Under the pieces are notes generated by a model, which was not told where the DNA came from, searched no databases, and saw only the letters and a program-made list of their open reading frames with translations. A stretch of 38,811 nt of DNA, from the NCBI GenBank assembly GCA_002877855.1, contig PNIA01000023.1, forward strand, positions 1 through 38,811. The letters are read 5' to 3'. Below, piece by piece: positions 1 to 8,475 of this stretch (its first letter is position 1; every line of letters begins with the position of its first letter). The translations under genes were made by a program, and so were the position numbers. The DNA comes from Caldisphaera sp. (GTDB lineage: Archaea > Thermoproteota > Thermoprotei_A > Sulfolobales > Acidilobaceae).

Positions 1-42
1 AAACCTTAAAAGCATTACCCCCTAGAAGGGTGAGGCTTGTCA
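1..42 (-). mobile_element. Left end of an IS200/IS605-type element, cut by the window edge
   Basis: The first ~40 bases match the left ends of two other elements here (23778-23817 and 36960-37000). Shared parts are AAACCTTAA, then GCATTACC, then an imperfect inverted copy (AGGCTTG) closing a hairpin about 40 nt long. The orientation is that of the 36-kb copy, so the element body would lie left of the window and read on the minus strand. Only the end is visible, so whether it carries tnpA or tnpB is unknown. Repeat identity is seen directly; family assignment rests on the tnpB relic in the 24-kb copy. Confidence 0.6.
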
Positions 43-109
43 TTTGTTTTGTCATTTTATTTATAGCCATATTTATTAATATTTTAATTAAAAATTTATA
101 ATCAATCTA

Positions 110-445
110 TTATGTTTTTATAACCCTCTTTGCTAATCTTATTGCTCCATTTATATATTTACTTGAATTGTTTGGATAAAATAATTTTCCTTTAAAATAT
201 TTATTATAACAATCTATACAAACTCTCCTAACATTATCTATCTGAACTGAATCTTTATCACATATTAACCTTCCACATATAGGACAAAACGTTATTGATA
301 ATCGCTCATGACATATTTCACATAACAGCGATGAACATATCTTGCATATTCCTTTATTTTTATTATAGTCGTCTTCGCATACCTTTCTTTTACATATTTT
401 GCATTCATATTTAGCCTCCTTTTCATCGCAAATCTCGCATTTCAT
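110..445 (-). CDS. Small cysteine-rich zinc-finger protein
   Basis: A 111-residue protein with at least six CxxC-type pairs in its first ~80 residues, starting with CEIC at residue 3 and including CKIC, CEIC, CPIC and CIDC. The spacing resembles tandem B-box/treble-clef zinc binding, so it probably folds around two or three zinc ions. The C-terminal ~30 residues are basic and lack cysteine. No catalytic motif is visible; a nucleic-acid-binding or protein-interaction role is only a guess. It is the last gene of a minus-strand run after the sugar nucleotidylyltransferase. The ATG at 445 is used; I saw no strong Shine-Dalgarno, which suggests translation coupled to a short upstream frame (467-568). 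Confidence 0.7.
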   Translation of the reverse strand: MKCEICDEKEAKYECKICKRKVCEDDYNKNKGICKICSSLLCEICHERLSITFCPICGRLICDKDSVQIDNVRRVCIDCYNKYFKGKLFYPNNSSKYINGAIRLAKRVIKT

Positions 446-466
446 TCTTTTTACTCACTTCTTGCT

Positions 467-568
467 CTACTTGAACTTTTCCCTAAGGTCAAGATTTGTC
501 TTTATTTTATCAGATGGATTAGGACTCCTCATTGGTTTCCCTTGGCCAGTCCGGGTTCTTCTCTTCAT
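467..568 (-). CDS. Possible 33-residue basic mini-protein
   Basis: A short ATG-initiated frame between the nucleotidylyltransferase and the zinc-finger gene. It encodes a very basic peptide beginning MKRRTRTGQGKP and ending in LREKFK. The gap is otherwise empty, the strand matches its neighbours, and the composition (Arg/Lys-rich start, then a helix-like end) resembles small archaeal ribosome-associated proteins. No good Shine-Dalgarno precedes the ATG, and a second ATG lies 12 codons in. I do not recognise a family. It could be chance, since the frame is short. Confidence 0.3.
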   Translation of the reverse strand: MKRRTRTGQGKPMRSPNPSDKIKTNLDLREKFK

Positions 569-666
569 TCCAAATTTCTTATTAATATTAGACGTTTAAA
601 ACTATTTCTAAAAATAACGAACCAAAAACATATTAAAACATGAAAGCAAACTGTAAGAATGCATTA

Positions 667-1911
667 TTATTTACATTTGAATACTTCTTTTGAATTAACA
701 TCCCTATCAACTACACAACCTGGATATATTAAAGCATATGATCCTATCTTTTTTCCAGGCAAAATAGAGACATTAATTCCAGTTTGCGAATTTCCACCCA
801 TAACAACACCAAGTTTTTCCATCTTAGTATCTATAATTTCATTTTTTACCATCATCTTTATTGGTTTATGATCAAATCTTAGATTAGCAGTTATAGTTCC
901 TGCACCTAAATTTACATTTTCTCCTATTATGCTGTCTCCAACATAATTAAAATGCGGTAATTTTGCTTCTTCCATCACTATAGATCCTTTTACTTCAACA
1001 GAGTAACCTACTTTTGCATTACTAAGTATAACAGTATATGGTCTAATATGTGTACATGGTCCTATCTTAACGTTTTCAGAAATATACACTGGTCCTTCAA
1101 TTACAACATATGGTCCGATTTTAGATCCCTTTCCTATAAGCACATTCCCATCAATTACAGCTGTCTTATCAACCGTGCCATTGATTTCTGGTTTTGTAAT
1201 TTCTTCATCTATTGCAAGCCTATTAGCGATTAATAAATCCCATGGCTTGCCTATATCCTGCCAACTATTTTTATCAATTTCTAAAACATCTACATCAAAC
1301 GACGATATTATTTGCTTTAAAGCATCAGTTACTTCATATTCTCCTCTTAGAGATTTTTTTAAATTGTCCAAATAATGTTTAATTTCATATGGTAAATTTA
1401 ATATACCACCAAAAATTTTATTTGAGTTAAAATAATTCTGGCTTTTTGGTTTTTCGATAATATCTTTCAATATACCATCTTGAGTTTTTATTATACCATA
1501 ATTCCATGGATCATCAACTCCCGTTGCTACTATTCCAGGGTTTTTTAAACTAACAAGTCTTTCATAGATTTTTTTAGATAAATAAACATCTGAATATACT
1601 ATTAAATAATCAGCATTTCCGCCATTTTCCATAGCAATTTTTATAGCATGCCCTGTTCCTTTTTCTTCTATTTGATCAACAAATTTTATATTATTCAAAT
1701 TTGAGCAACTTTTAATTGCATTAATTACTTGATCCTTCATATAAGAAACAATAACTATTATTTCATCAAAATTAAAATACTTGGTTATTTCATTGATATG
1801 CCTGCATATTAAAGGTTGCCCCAATATAGGCATCAGTGTTTTTTGTCTGGTTTCTGTAAGCGGTCTGAGCCTTTCTCCCTTTCCCGCTGCCATTAAAACC
1901 AGTTTCTTCAT
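667..1911 (-). CDS. Bifunctional sugar-1-phosphate nucleotidylyltransferase / acetyltransferase
   Basis: A 414-residue enzyme likely to make nucleotide sugars such as UDP-GlcNAc for surface glycans. Residues 1-~230 form a nucleotidyltransferase domain: the nucleotide-binding motif MAAGKGERLRPLT is at residues 7-19, followed by a KTLMPILGQPL segment, and residues near VYSDVY fit the metal-binding Asp. From ~240 to the C-terminus there are hexapeptide repeats of a left-handed beta-helix (GKGSKIGPYV, GENVNLGAGT, MGGNSQTGIN), as in GlmU and the archaeal ST0452-type enzymes. GGTG sits 6 nt before the ATG. The upstream hydrolase gene ends 12 nt away, so the two are probably cotranscribed. Exact sugar specificity cannot be read from sequence. 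Confidence 0.85.
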   Translation of the reverse strand: MKKLVLMAAGKGERLRPLTETRQKTLMPILGQPLICRHINEITKYFNFDEIIVIVSYMKDQVINAIKSCSNLNNIKFVDQIEEKGTGHAIKIAMENGGNADYLIVYSDVYLSKKIYERLVSLKNPGIVATGVDDPWNYGIIKTQDGILKDIIEKPKSQNYFNSNKIFGGILNLPYEIKHYLDNLKKSLRGEYEVTDALKQIISSFDVDVLEIDKNSWQDIGKPWDLLIANRLAIDEEITKPEINGTVDKTAVIDGNVLIGKGSKIGPYVVIEGPVYISENVKIGPCTHIRPYTVILSNAKVGYSVEVKGSIVMEEAKLPHFNYVGDSIIGENVNLGAGTITANLRFDHKPIKMMVKNEIIDTKMEKLGVVMGGNSQTGINVSILPGKKIGSYALIYPGCVVDRDVNSKEVFKCK

Positions 1912-1923
1912 AATTTACACCTT

Positions 1924-2808
1924 TTAATATGCTCTTCTCACTAACCATGGATACTGATTTCTATCTATTTCTATAAATTTCATAGATTCTAGAGAGCCTA
2001 AATAACCCATAATACTTCTAGTAGCTACGAATAAAAGCAATCCGCCTAAGCTTGGATATAACTTAGGCAACAACATTGTTACAGGAATCCAATCGTAGCC
2101 AATCATAGAGTTTAATTGAATAAGCTTTTTTTGTTTTCCTAAAATAATATCGCTCAGCCATTTTACTGCCTCACTTCTATTAATATCAGGTCCGTGACCT
2201 GGATGCACATATAGCCAATCAATTCTGCTTAATAGATTCATCATTGATTCATAGTATTTTATAAAGTCTAGAAGAGTTATACCCCCTCCGGGTAATATGT
2301 TGTCACCAGGAAATAAGTGATTTCCTATAACATAACATAAATGATCGTCACTGTGACCTGGGCATTGTATGTAATTTACTATATTTCCTTGTATTGGTGG
2401 GCATTCATTTATTGTTAATATAGTATTATAATCAAGGGCTTGTTGAATTTCATCATAGTAATAAGATGTTTTATCTACAATTTCTTCAATATCACTTGGC
2501 AAGGCGTCTTTTTTATAACCGAATATATCCGCAATTCTTATTAAGCTTTCTTTAAAGCCTCCCTTTTTGATCTGTGCATATGTTTCTTTTCCCATACAAA
2601 TTGTTTTATCCTTTAAACCTGCTATACCATAAGAATGATCCCAATGACCATGAGTAAGCAAAATATAATCTATTTTACCAAAATCTTTAAGCGAACTTTT
2701 TGTTGCACCTGCATCTATAGAAAGCGTCAAATTATCTGCTCGTATTATATAATTATTTGCAGGCCTATCTAATGGTACATTATAACTCTCAAGCTTTTCT
2801 ATTTTCAC
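1924..2808 (-). CDS. Metallo-beta-lactamase-fold hydrolase
   Basis: A 294-residue cytoplasmic protein of the metallo-beta-lactamase superfamily. The metal-binding motif HGHWDH is at residues 53-58. Further ligands are suggested by the His in CPGHSDDH, the Asp in FPGDN and the His in HPGHGP. The general fold and a two-metal hydrolytic centre are therefore well supported; the substrate is not. A helical C-terminal part (~210-294) resembles the tail of thioesterase/glyoxalase-like members (LACTB2 type). The start is GTG at 2808, opening a minus-strand operon with the nucleotidylyltransferase 12 nt downstream. No signal peptide or membrane segment is visible. Confidence 0.8.
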   Translation of the reverse strand: MKIEKLESYNVPLDRPANNYIIRADNLTLSIDAGATKSSLKDFGKIDYILLTHGHWDHSYGIAGLKDKTICMGKETYAQIKKGGFKESLIRIADIFGYKKDALPSDIEEIVDKTSYYYDEIQQALDYNTILTINECPPIQGNIVNYIQCPGHSDDHLCYVIGNHLFPGDNILPGGGITLLDFIKYYESMMNLLSRIDWLYVHPGHGPDINRSEAVKWLSDIILGKQKKLIQLNSMIGYDWIPVTMLLPKLYPSLGGLLLFVATRSIMGYLGSLESMKFIEIDRNQYPWLVRRAY

Positions 2809-2951
2809 TATTTTATCCCGATAGAGATCATGATAAAAAGGAGTTAAAAAACAATATATTTTTATTTCAAAATCAACTTTTAGCTAAAATTTTTTATAAT
2901 CTTTAAGTCTATAAATTTTTTATTAAATTTAATTATATTTGTACCATAGTG

Positions 2952-2964
2952 CTTATAAATAAAC
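2952..2964 (+). promoter_or_regulatory. Probable TATA box of ndk
   Basis: An A/T box (CTTATAAATAAAC) whose centre lies ~35 nt before the TTG start. That predicts a start of transcription just before the GGTGA at 2982-2986, so a very short leader. Geometry fits archaeal promoters; it is not proven. Confidence 0.4.
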
Positions 2965-2993
2965 TATACAGTTAATTTGATGGTGAAAAGGTT

Positions 2994-3416
2994 TTGGTAG
3001 AAAGAACCCTGCTCTTGGTAAAACCTGATGGAGTTCGTCGTGGTTTAATTGGAGAAGTAATTTCAAGATTAGAGAAGAAAGGACTCAAAATAATAGCTTT
3101 AAAGATGATAAAAATGGATAAAAATATGGGAGAGGAATTTTACTCTGTACATAGAGACAAGCCATTTTATGATGATTTAGTTAACTTTATAATAAGTGGA
3201 CCGATTGTAGCAATAATTTTAGAAGGTGATTCGGCCATATCAGTCGTTAGATTAATTATAGGAAGTACTGATGGCAGAAAAGCCCAACCAGGCACAATAA
3301 GAGGGGATTTTGCTCTATCAATACAAGACAATGTAGTACATGCTAGTGATTCTCAAGAAAGTTTCGAAAGAGAATATAAAATCATATTTAAAGAAAATGA
3401 AATTATTGACTACTAA
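2994..3416 (+). CDS. ndk: Nucleoside diphosphate kinase
   Basis: A 140-residue cytoplasmic kinase that transfers phosphate from NTPs to NDPs through a phospho-histidine. The N-terminal [12 protein letters not shown] block, the RxxHxDKPFYxxL-like stretch and the signature NVVHASDS are all present, with catalytic His116. Length matches the family. Translation starts at TTG with GGTGA 7 nt upstream. The gene runs convergently into infB and the two coding regions overlap by 14 nt at their 3' ends, leaving no room for separate terminators. In many archaea ndk and infB are neighbours in one operon; here they face each other. Confidence 0.97.
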   Translation: MVERTLLLVKPDGVRRGLIGEVISRLEKKGLKIIALKMIKMDKNMGEEFYSVHRDKPFYDDLVNFIISGPIVAIILEGDSAISVVRLIIGSTDGRKAQPGTIRGDFALSIQDNVVHASDSQESFEREYKIIFKENEIIDY

Positions 3417-5271
3417 TCTTTTTTTCCATAACGTCCTTTATTTTTGATAAAACCAGATTATAATCTTTATTGCCAGCATTTTTCTTAATTTCAGAAATTT
3501 CTTTCAATATCAAAATTTCCTCATCACTAATAATTGATTTAAATTCTGTTAATAGCTTTAATGCATGATCTGAAGGTACATCAGTATAAATTATATCACC
3601 TTCGCTTATATGCCTTCCAACCAATATTTTGCCTTCTATAGATACTGCAATAGACATACCTGTCCTTGCCAAATTAAGACTTTTTTCTCTATCTTTTATT
3701 GCCATTATCTTGCCAACTTCCTTACCTTTTTCATTGATCAAAGGATAACCGGGCTTAATAATGCCTCCCTCTACTTCCACACCTACAATAGCAGGATCGC
3801 TTCTTCTAAACACGTAACCCGGTAGAACTTTGAATTTCCCAGGCCTAATCAGGGAATCTAGTTGTTTTTGAATTTCTTCATATTTCAATGAATCTCTCCA
3901 TTGCTTGTAATCATCTAGCAAATGATATATTATATTATTTTGAAATATTTTCACATTACTTAGGCTTGCTTCTTGTTCTGCTTCTGAAAGCACCTTTACA
4001 TTAAAAGCTAGGATAGCACCCAATGATCTATCCTTTTTAGATGTAAGATGTGCCTCTAATATATCGGATTTTGTCACATTTCCTATATCCGCTATTCTTA
4101 TTGGTATATTCATTCTTTTTAAAGCCTCGATCAATGCTTCTAAGGTTCCTAAGGTATCTGCCTTAACTACTATTCCATTTGTATCTGCCTTAAATATTAG
4201 TTCTTTAACTTCATGTTTTAAGCTATCCGCTAAAGATTTTGCTTCAATAAGATCATTAGCAACATAAATTGAAGAACCTGCTAATGCATCATCTAAGCCT
4301 GATGCAGAAATCCTTACTCCAGCCGCAGCATAAACTTCTGGAACACTTATAAATCTTGTTCCCTTTGCCCTTATATCGCTAAGAGGTGCTGGCATTAATA
4401 ATGATCTGACAGTAGTTATGATAGGTTCGTTTTTCCCATTTAATACTATTATATCACCTGTTTTTATTACGCCCTCATATATTATTACATCTATAGCTGT
4501 GCCTAAACCTTCTATTTCTTTAACCTCTAATATAGAACCCTTTGCTGGTCCTACTGCAAAAACTAATTTATTTTTAAGATATTGCTGAGTTAATCCAGCT
4601 AAAACAGCCAATAAATCTGGAATACCCTCTCCTAACTTGGCAGACACTGGTACTATTGCTATAGTTTTTGTAAAATCTTTTATTTTAGAATACATATCTG
4701 ATTGAAATCCAGCCTCAGAAAGTTTTGAAACTATTTCTCCATATATGACCTTTTCTAGCTCTTCCTTTGCTCTGTTTGATTGTCTTTGGTAAGAAACTAT
4801 AAAAGGTTCATCTGGTGAAGCTTCCCAGCCAGGAAGTCTATCAATTTTATTTGCGGCAACCAAAAATGGTACCTTTTTGGATTTTAAAAGATCTATAGCC
4901 TCATAAGTTTGATCTTGTAATCCTTTTGTCAAATCTATAACTAATATAGCAAAATCTGCTATACTTCCTCCTCTCTTTCTAAGATTTGAAAATAATTCAT
5001 GGCCTGGAGTATCTATAAAAAGCAATCCTGGAATGTTAAGTTTTATTGGAACGTATTTTTTTAAAGGCTCAGCAATTTTTTCTATAACTTCTGATGGCAC
5101 AACGCTGGCTCCTATATGCTGAGTTATTCCGCCAGCTTCTCTTGCAGCTATGGCAGTACTTCTAATCTTGTCCAACAAGGTTGTTTTACCATGATCTACA
5201 TGACCTAACACCACTACTATTGGTTGTCTTAATTTTCTTTTTTGTTCATCTTGTTGATCAATTTTACTCAT
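3403..5271 (-). CDS. infB: Translation initiation factor aIF5B (IF-2 type GTPase)
   Basis: A GTPase of about 622 residues that promotes ribosomal subunit joining. It has the G1 motif GHVDHGKTT near the N-terminus, G3 DTPGHE, G4 NKID, then the EF-Tu-like domain II, domain III and the C-terminal domain IV seen in archaeal/eukaryotic IF5B. It lacks the long bacterial N-terminal extension. The ATG at 5271 is preferred over a GTG at 5280, because AGGTG overlaps that GTG and is correctly spaced for the ATG. S6e lies 53 nt upstream on the same strand, so the two probably form a translation operon. The 3' end overlaps convergent ndk by 14 nt. Confidence 0.96.
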   Translation of the reverse strand: MSKIDQQDEQKRKLRQPIVVVLGHVDHGKTTLLDKIRSTAIAAREAGGITQHIGASVVPSEVIEKIAEPLKKYVPIKLNIPGLLFIDTPGHELFSNLRKRGGSIADFAILVIDLTKGLQDQTYEAIDLLKSKKVPFLVAANKIDRLPGWEASPDEPFIVSYQRQSNRAKEELEKVIYGEIVSKLSEAGFQSDMYSKIKDFTKTIAIVPVSAKLGEGIPDLLAVLAGLTQQYLKNKLVFAVGPAKGSILEVKEIEGLGTAIDVIIYEGVIKTGDIIVLNGKNEPIITTVRSLLMPAPLSDIRAKGTRFISVPEVYAAAGVRISASGLDDALAGSSIYVANDLIEAKSLADSLKHEVKELIFKADTNGIVVKADTLGTLEALIEALKRMNIPIRIADIGNVTKSDILEAHLTSKKDRSLGAILAFNVKVLSEAEQEASLSNVKIFQNNIIYHLLDDYKQWRDSLKYEEIQKQLDSLIRPGKFKVLPGYVFRRSDPAIVGVEVEGGIIKPGYPLINEKGKEVGKIMAIKDREKSLNLARTGMSIAVSIEGKILVGRHISEGDIIYTDVPSDHALKLLTEFKSIISDEEILILKEISEIKKNAGNKDYNLVLSKIKDVMEKKISSQ

Positions 5272-5324
5272 CGCTAACACCTAAAATAACTTATTTTTAT
5301 AAAGTTTAATATTAGCTAGGAATT

Positions 5325-6053
5325 TTATGCTTGCTGAGCTTCTTGGCTGATTTCAGGATAGCTTATTTCAACATTCAATTGAGCAAGTGCTGTTTTTCTC
5401 CTTTCTGCTCTTGGATCTGGAACCATACGACCTCTAACAGTTTTCTTTTTTCTTAAACCTTTTTCTGTTGGATGAAATCCTGGAGGACCTGATAATAATA
5501 CCTTCTTTCTTACTGCTCCTGGTATGCCTGGATGCATGGGAAAACCAGTGGCATCGCTTCCTCCCCTAATTTTTAGCTTAATTTGATCAAAACCTATTAA
5601 TGATCCATCAAATTCGTCCCCTATTTCTAAACCAGAAATCTTAATCATTATATCTTCTGGAACTGATAACTGAAAAGCTTTAGCTCTAAATGCATATGCA
5701 TCGGCTTCATTAGCTCCTGCAATCTCACCTAATAGTTCAGAATTAATCCAAGCCTCATTTTCAGGAACATCATCAGATATAATAACCCTAAATGATAGGT
5801 TAGTTTTTCCTCCTTCTTTTTTAATGCTAAGTGTTAAGACTCCTACCTCATTTAATTTTAACTCATCAGCAACCTTTTTGCTAACTTTAGCCTTTGGCAG
5901 TTCTCTTCTTTCTTGCTCTTTGGTTTTTTTCATTTCGTTGGTAACTTTTAATGCTTCATCATTAGATCCCTTTACTTTTACTTCAACTTTTTTATTTCCT
6001 GCTTTTGGATCTGAAACAACTATCCTTAATGGTGGTCTTTCTTCAGCTGGCAC
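5325..6053 (-). CDS. rps6e: 30S ribosomal protein S6e, crenarchaeal long form
   Basis: A small-subunit ribosomal protein. The family's first strand (RIVVSDPKAG) is at the start and the conserved block GGSDATGFPMHPGIPG with GLRKKKTVRG is in the second half. Between them is a charged insertion of ~90 residues like that of Sulfolobus S6e, so the length (~242) is normal for crenarchaea. I favour a GTG start at 6053 (GGTGA 5 nt upstream) over an ATG at 6092. The ATG lacks a Shine-Dalgarno and lies only ~20 nt from the TATA box at 6108-6119, probably upstream of the transcript start. infB follows on the same strand. Confidence 0.92.
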   Translation of the reverse strand: MPAEERPPLRIVVSDPKAGNKKVEVKVKGSNDEALKVTNEMKKTKEQERRELPKAKVSKKVADELKLNEVGVLTLSIKKEGGKTNLSFRVIISDDVPENEAWINSELLGEIAGANEADAYAFRAKAFQLSVPEDIMIKISGLEIGDEFDGSLIGFDQIKLKIRGGSDATGFPMHPGIPGAVRKKVLLSGPPGFHPTEKGLRKKKTVRGRMVPDPRAERRKTALAQLNVEISYPEISQEAQQA

Positions 6054-6107
6054 CTTTTTCACCCAACTTGTACTTATTACTCTCTCCCTCATTAAACATA
6101 AAACGCT

Positions 6108-6119
6108 GCTTTTAAATGC
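6108..6119 (-). promoter_or_regulatory. TATA box of S6e-infB
   Basis: The minus strand reads GCATTTAAAAGC. The identical 12-mer lies at 7006-7017 before S3Ae. A start of transcription ~25 nt downstream would fall near 6085-6090, between the two candidate S6e starts. Confidence 0.5.
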
Positions 6120-6300
6120 TTTTAGTCTTACACATTTAGTTTAATAAACAATAAAATAGCTGAAATTAAATTGTTTTTAAAGAGCCTTTGTATCTATTCG
6201 GTTTGCATCTTTTTGAAAATATAAAATAATAACCAAATAATTCTACCATTTCTTATACAACTTGTTTGAAACAAAGATATTTTTAAATAATTTTATTGGT

Positions 6301-6957
6301 TTATTGATGTGCTGCTACCTGCTCCTCTTCTCTTACCTCTGTAGCTTTAGAAGCAAAATTAGGTATCTCAACAACCTTTTGTTTTATTATTTCTACTTTC
6401 CTAACATTGCATATTTTCTTTACCCCTTTAGCTATATCCTGTGCAATGCTACCTTCTTGTTCGCTAAACACTGAGACCTTTACAAATTCATCAAAGGTTG
6501 ACTGACTTGCTTTACTTTCTATCATATCTCTCATTAGTCTTCTTATGGTTTGTTTTTGGCTTGTTTTGCATCTGTATTGAGTAAATACAGCTGCAGTCAC
6601 TCTTATCTTAACATTATCTTTGGTAACTACATTTAATATTATCGATATTTTGCTACTTTTTCTTCTAGTTAAACTCCTTAAATAATCTCTTAACAACTCA
6701 TGACCTTTAAATACCGTATAAGCATTTCCTTCACTAATATTAATTACCTGAAACTTTAGTTTTGTATTTACATGAGAATAATCTCCAGTTATATCAAATA
6801 ACGTTACTTCAACCGTACGTCTTAATAACTTCTCCTCTGAATCGGAAGGGGTCATTCCTATTTGAATTTTTCCAAATACCTCTGGAGAAATTACATTGTA
6901 CCACTTCTTTAATTTCCATGTATCCTTAACTGCAGCTTTAGACTTCTGCCTTGGCAA
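6301..6957 (-). CDS. rps3ae: 30S ribosomal protein S3Ae
   Basis: A small-subunit ribosomal protein (eS1) of about 218 residues. Hallmarks are the basic N-terminus with KDTWKLKKWYNVISPEVFG, then RRTVEVTLFDITGD and the RRLMRDMI helix. The C-terminal tail is acidic and Ala/Gln-rich. A GTG at 6966 extends the frame by three codons, but it lies inside the AGGTG element. A TTG at 6957, 8 nt after that element, gives the better start. It is monocistronic as far as can be seen, with 247 bp to S6e downstream and its own TATA box. In many crenarchaea it follows pcc1, but here it is separated from that cluster. Confidence 0.95.
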   Translation of the reverse strand: MPRQKSKAAVKDTWKLKKWYNVISPEVFGKIQIGMTPSDSEEKLLRRTVEVTLFDITGDYSHVNTKLKFQVINISEGNAYTVFKGHELLRDYLRSLTRRKSSKISIILNVVTKDNVKIRVTAAVFTQYRCKTSQKQTIRRLMRDMIESKASQSTFDEFVKVSVFSEQEGSIAQDIAKGVKKICNVRKVEIIKQKVVEIPNFASKATEVREEEQVAAHQ

Positions 6958-7005
6958 ACCAAACACACCTAATTTCTGTTCGCTTTTTTTAGGTTAAAAA
7001 TTAGA

Positions 7006-7017
7006 GCTTTTAAATGC
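7006..7017 (-). promoter_or_regulatory. TATA box of S3Ae
   Basis: The same 12-mer (GCATTTAAAAGC on the minus strand) as in front of S6e, ~50 nt before the S3Ae start. It predicts a leader of roughly 25 nt containing the AGGTG element. Confidence 0.5.
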
Positions 7018-7186
7018 ATTAGGTTATATTAAAGAAATTTTAACGTCTGTCTATATATTAAGGCAAGATTTTATGCTTACCTATAATTACGATATTTTGT
7101 TTAAGTTATTGATCGCAACAACTTTTATTAATTTACTCACCTAATAAATGTAGAAGTTTGTCTTTACTTTATCATGATACTAAAAA

Positions 7187-7894
7187 TTAAAATAATCCTC
7201 CCATTTGGTTAAGCTCGTTTGAAACTTCATCTAAGTCTTTATGTGTGTCTATACTCCTCCAATAATACTTAGGTAATTCAAATTTGATTGCTACCATTTT
7301 CCCTTCATTGGCTAGCTTAGGAAATGTTGTAGATTCTATATCACCATTATCAGGCAAATACTCAGCTATTTGAGGTCTAAATGCATAGACTCCTGCGTTT
7401 ATCCAATAGTCATAAAGGATAGGCTTTTCTTTAAATCCTTTAACTAGACCACTACTATCAATATCTAATACACCGTATGGGCTCCTTAATGGCACTACAG
7501 CCATTACAGCTATTATTTGATTATCAAGTGCATCAAATAGCGTATTTGGATTTATATTTGTAATTATATCTCCATTAGTTACTAAAAATTTCTCTGTATT
7601 TTTAAAAATGTATTTTGCTTTTTTTAATGCACCCCCTGTACCCAGAGGTTCGTCTTCAACAACATATGATATTGAAACCCCATACTTAGTTCCGCTCCCT
7701 AGCTCTTCTATTAATTTCTCCTTATGATATCCAGCAAGCATTATGATTTCGTCTACACCAAAGTGCTTAAGCCATTCTAATTGATAGACAACAACAGGCT
7801 TGTCATTAATTGCTATTAAAGGCTTTGGTTTATCTAATGTTAGAGGTCTAAGTCTTTTCCCATACCCCCCAGCCAATATCAATGCAAGACTCAT
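7187..7894 (-). CDS. NDP-sugar pyrophosphorylase (mannose-1-phosphate guanylyltransferase-like)
   Basis: A 235-residue enzyme activating sugar-1-phosphates with NTP. The signature LILAGGYGKRLRPLT is at residues 5-19, followed by DKPKPLIAI and the metal-binding region VTNGDII (~105). GEKP-like substrate residues appear as FKEKPI and the sugar-pocket segment as WINAGVYAF. Unlike the protein at 667-1911 it has no beta-helix domain, so it is a single-function transferase. GAGGT precedes the ATG by ~7 nt. It lies just downstream of tRNA-Phe on the same strand. The product is probably GDP-mannose or a dTDP/UDP-sugar; the sequence alone does not decide. Confidence 0.85.
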   Translation of the reverse strand: MSLALILAGGYGKRLRPLTLDKPKPLIAINDKPVVVYQLEWLKHFGVDEIIMLAGYHKEKLIEELGSGTKYGVSISYVVEDEPLGTGGALKKAKYIFKNTEKFLVTNGDIITNINPNTLFDALDNQIIAVMAVVPLRSPYGVLDIDSSGLVKGFKEKPILYDYWINAGVYAFRPQIAEYLPDNGDIESTTFPKLANEGKMVAIKFELPKYYWRSIDTHKDLDEVSNELNQMGGLF

Positions 7895-7917
7895 CTATAT
7901 TACCTCTATAAAATTGA

Positions 7918-7989
7918 TGCCGCCGCGGGGACTTGAACCCCGGACCGCCCGGTCTTCAGCCGTGCGCTCTCCCACTGAGCTACGGCGGC
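7918..7989 (-). tRNA. tRNA-Phe (GAA)
   Basis: A 72-nt cloverleaf. The 7-bp acceptor stem is perfect (GCCGCCG with CGGCGGC), the D-stem is GCTC/GAGC, and the anticodon loop CTGAAGA gives GAA. The T-stem is CGGGG/CCCCG with loop TTCAAGT, and the discriminator is A73. No intron and no encoded CCA. Oddity: position 28 is A and faces G42 in the anticodon stem, where related archaeal tRNA-Phe genes have C28-G42. Confidence 0.96.
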
Positions 7990-8012
7990 CCCATTCTTGT
8001 ATTTTAGCAACT

Positions 8013-8024
8013 GAAATTTAAAAG
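8013..8024 (-). promoter_or_regulatory. TATA box of tRNA-Phe
   Basis: An A/T box (GCTTTTAAATTT on the minus strand) 24-35 nt upstream of the mature tRNA 5' end, the usual distance for an archaeal TATA box with little or no 5' leader. Confidence 0.6.
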
Positions 8025-8064
8025 CATCTTACTTCTTAAAATTTTATGAAAATTTAAAACTTCT

Positions 8065-8475
8065 TTAAGAAACATTATCCCATTCCAATTCTAATCCGGA
8101 TCTTGAATTTCTAAAATAAATGGTAGGAACTCCTATTAATCTAAGCCTGCCCCTGAGCTCTTTATCACTGGTAACAACATAGACATCGTTTTCATTGTTT
8201 CTTAATGAGTAAGCAACATAAAATATAGAATCATCCGCATCTGCTATATTATCTGTGTTTATTATAGTTAGTTTATCTTTCACCAAACTAAGTGCAAATT
8301 TTATTGCTTTTGATATCGCTTTTGAATTATTTTCTGATAAGTTGTTTAGCTCATTTATTACAGTAGATGTTGTTACTAAATCAAATCTTCTTTCTATTAA
8401 TCTTTCAAGCATAGAGCAGGTAATTATACCTTTTCCCATCATTATTATTGTATTTGAATCTAAAATAACTTTCAC
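8065..8475 (-). CDS. PIN-domain RNase (Fcf1/Utp24-like)
   Basis: A 136-residue PIN-domain protein. Acidic residues for metal binding are visible: the Asp of VILDSNT at the N-terminus, the Glu of INELNN, the Asp pair in DADDSIFY and the Asp of VTSDKEL near the C-terminus. That is a complete PIN active-site set. Its start overlaps the stop of aIF2-gamma (GTGA), so the two are translationally coupled. This aIF2-gamma/PIN pairing is common in archaea and argues for a housekeeping rRNA-processing nuclease rather than a VapC toxin; no antitoxin gene is adjacent. Confidence 0.85.
   Translation of the reverse strand: MKVILDSNTIIMMGKGIITCSMLERLIERRFDLVTTSTVINELNNLSENNSKAISKAIKFALSLVKDKLTIINTDNIADADDSIFYVAYSLRNNENDVYVVTSDKELRGRLRLIGVPTIYFRNSRSGLELEWDNVS

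Noticed and set aside
8065..8475. VapC toxin of a toxin-antitoxin pair
   Set aside because: It overlaps aIF2-gamma in a common archaeal housekeeping arrangement and no small antitoxin gene is next to it.
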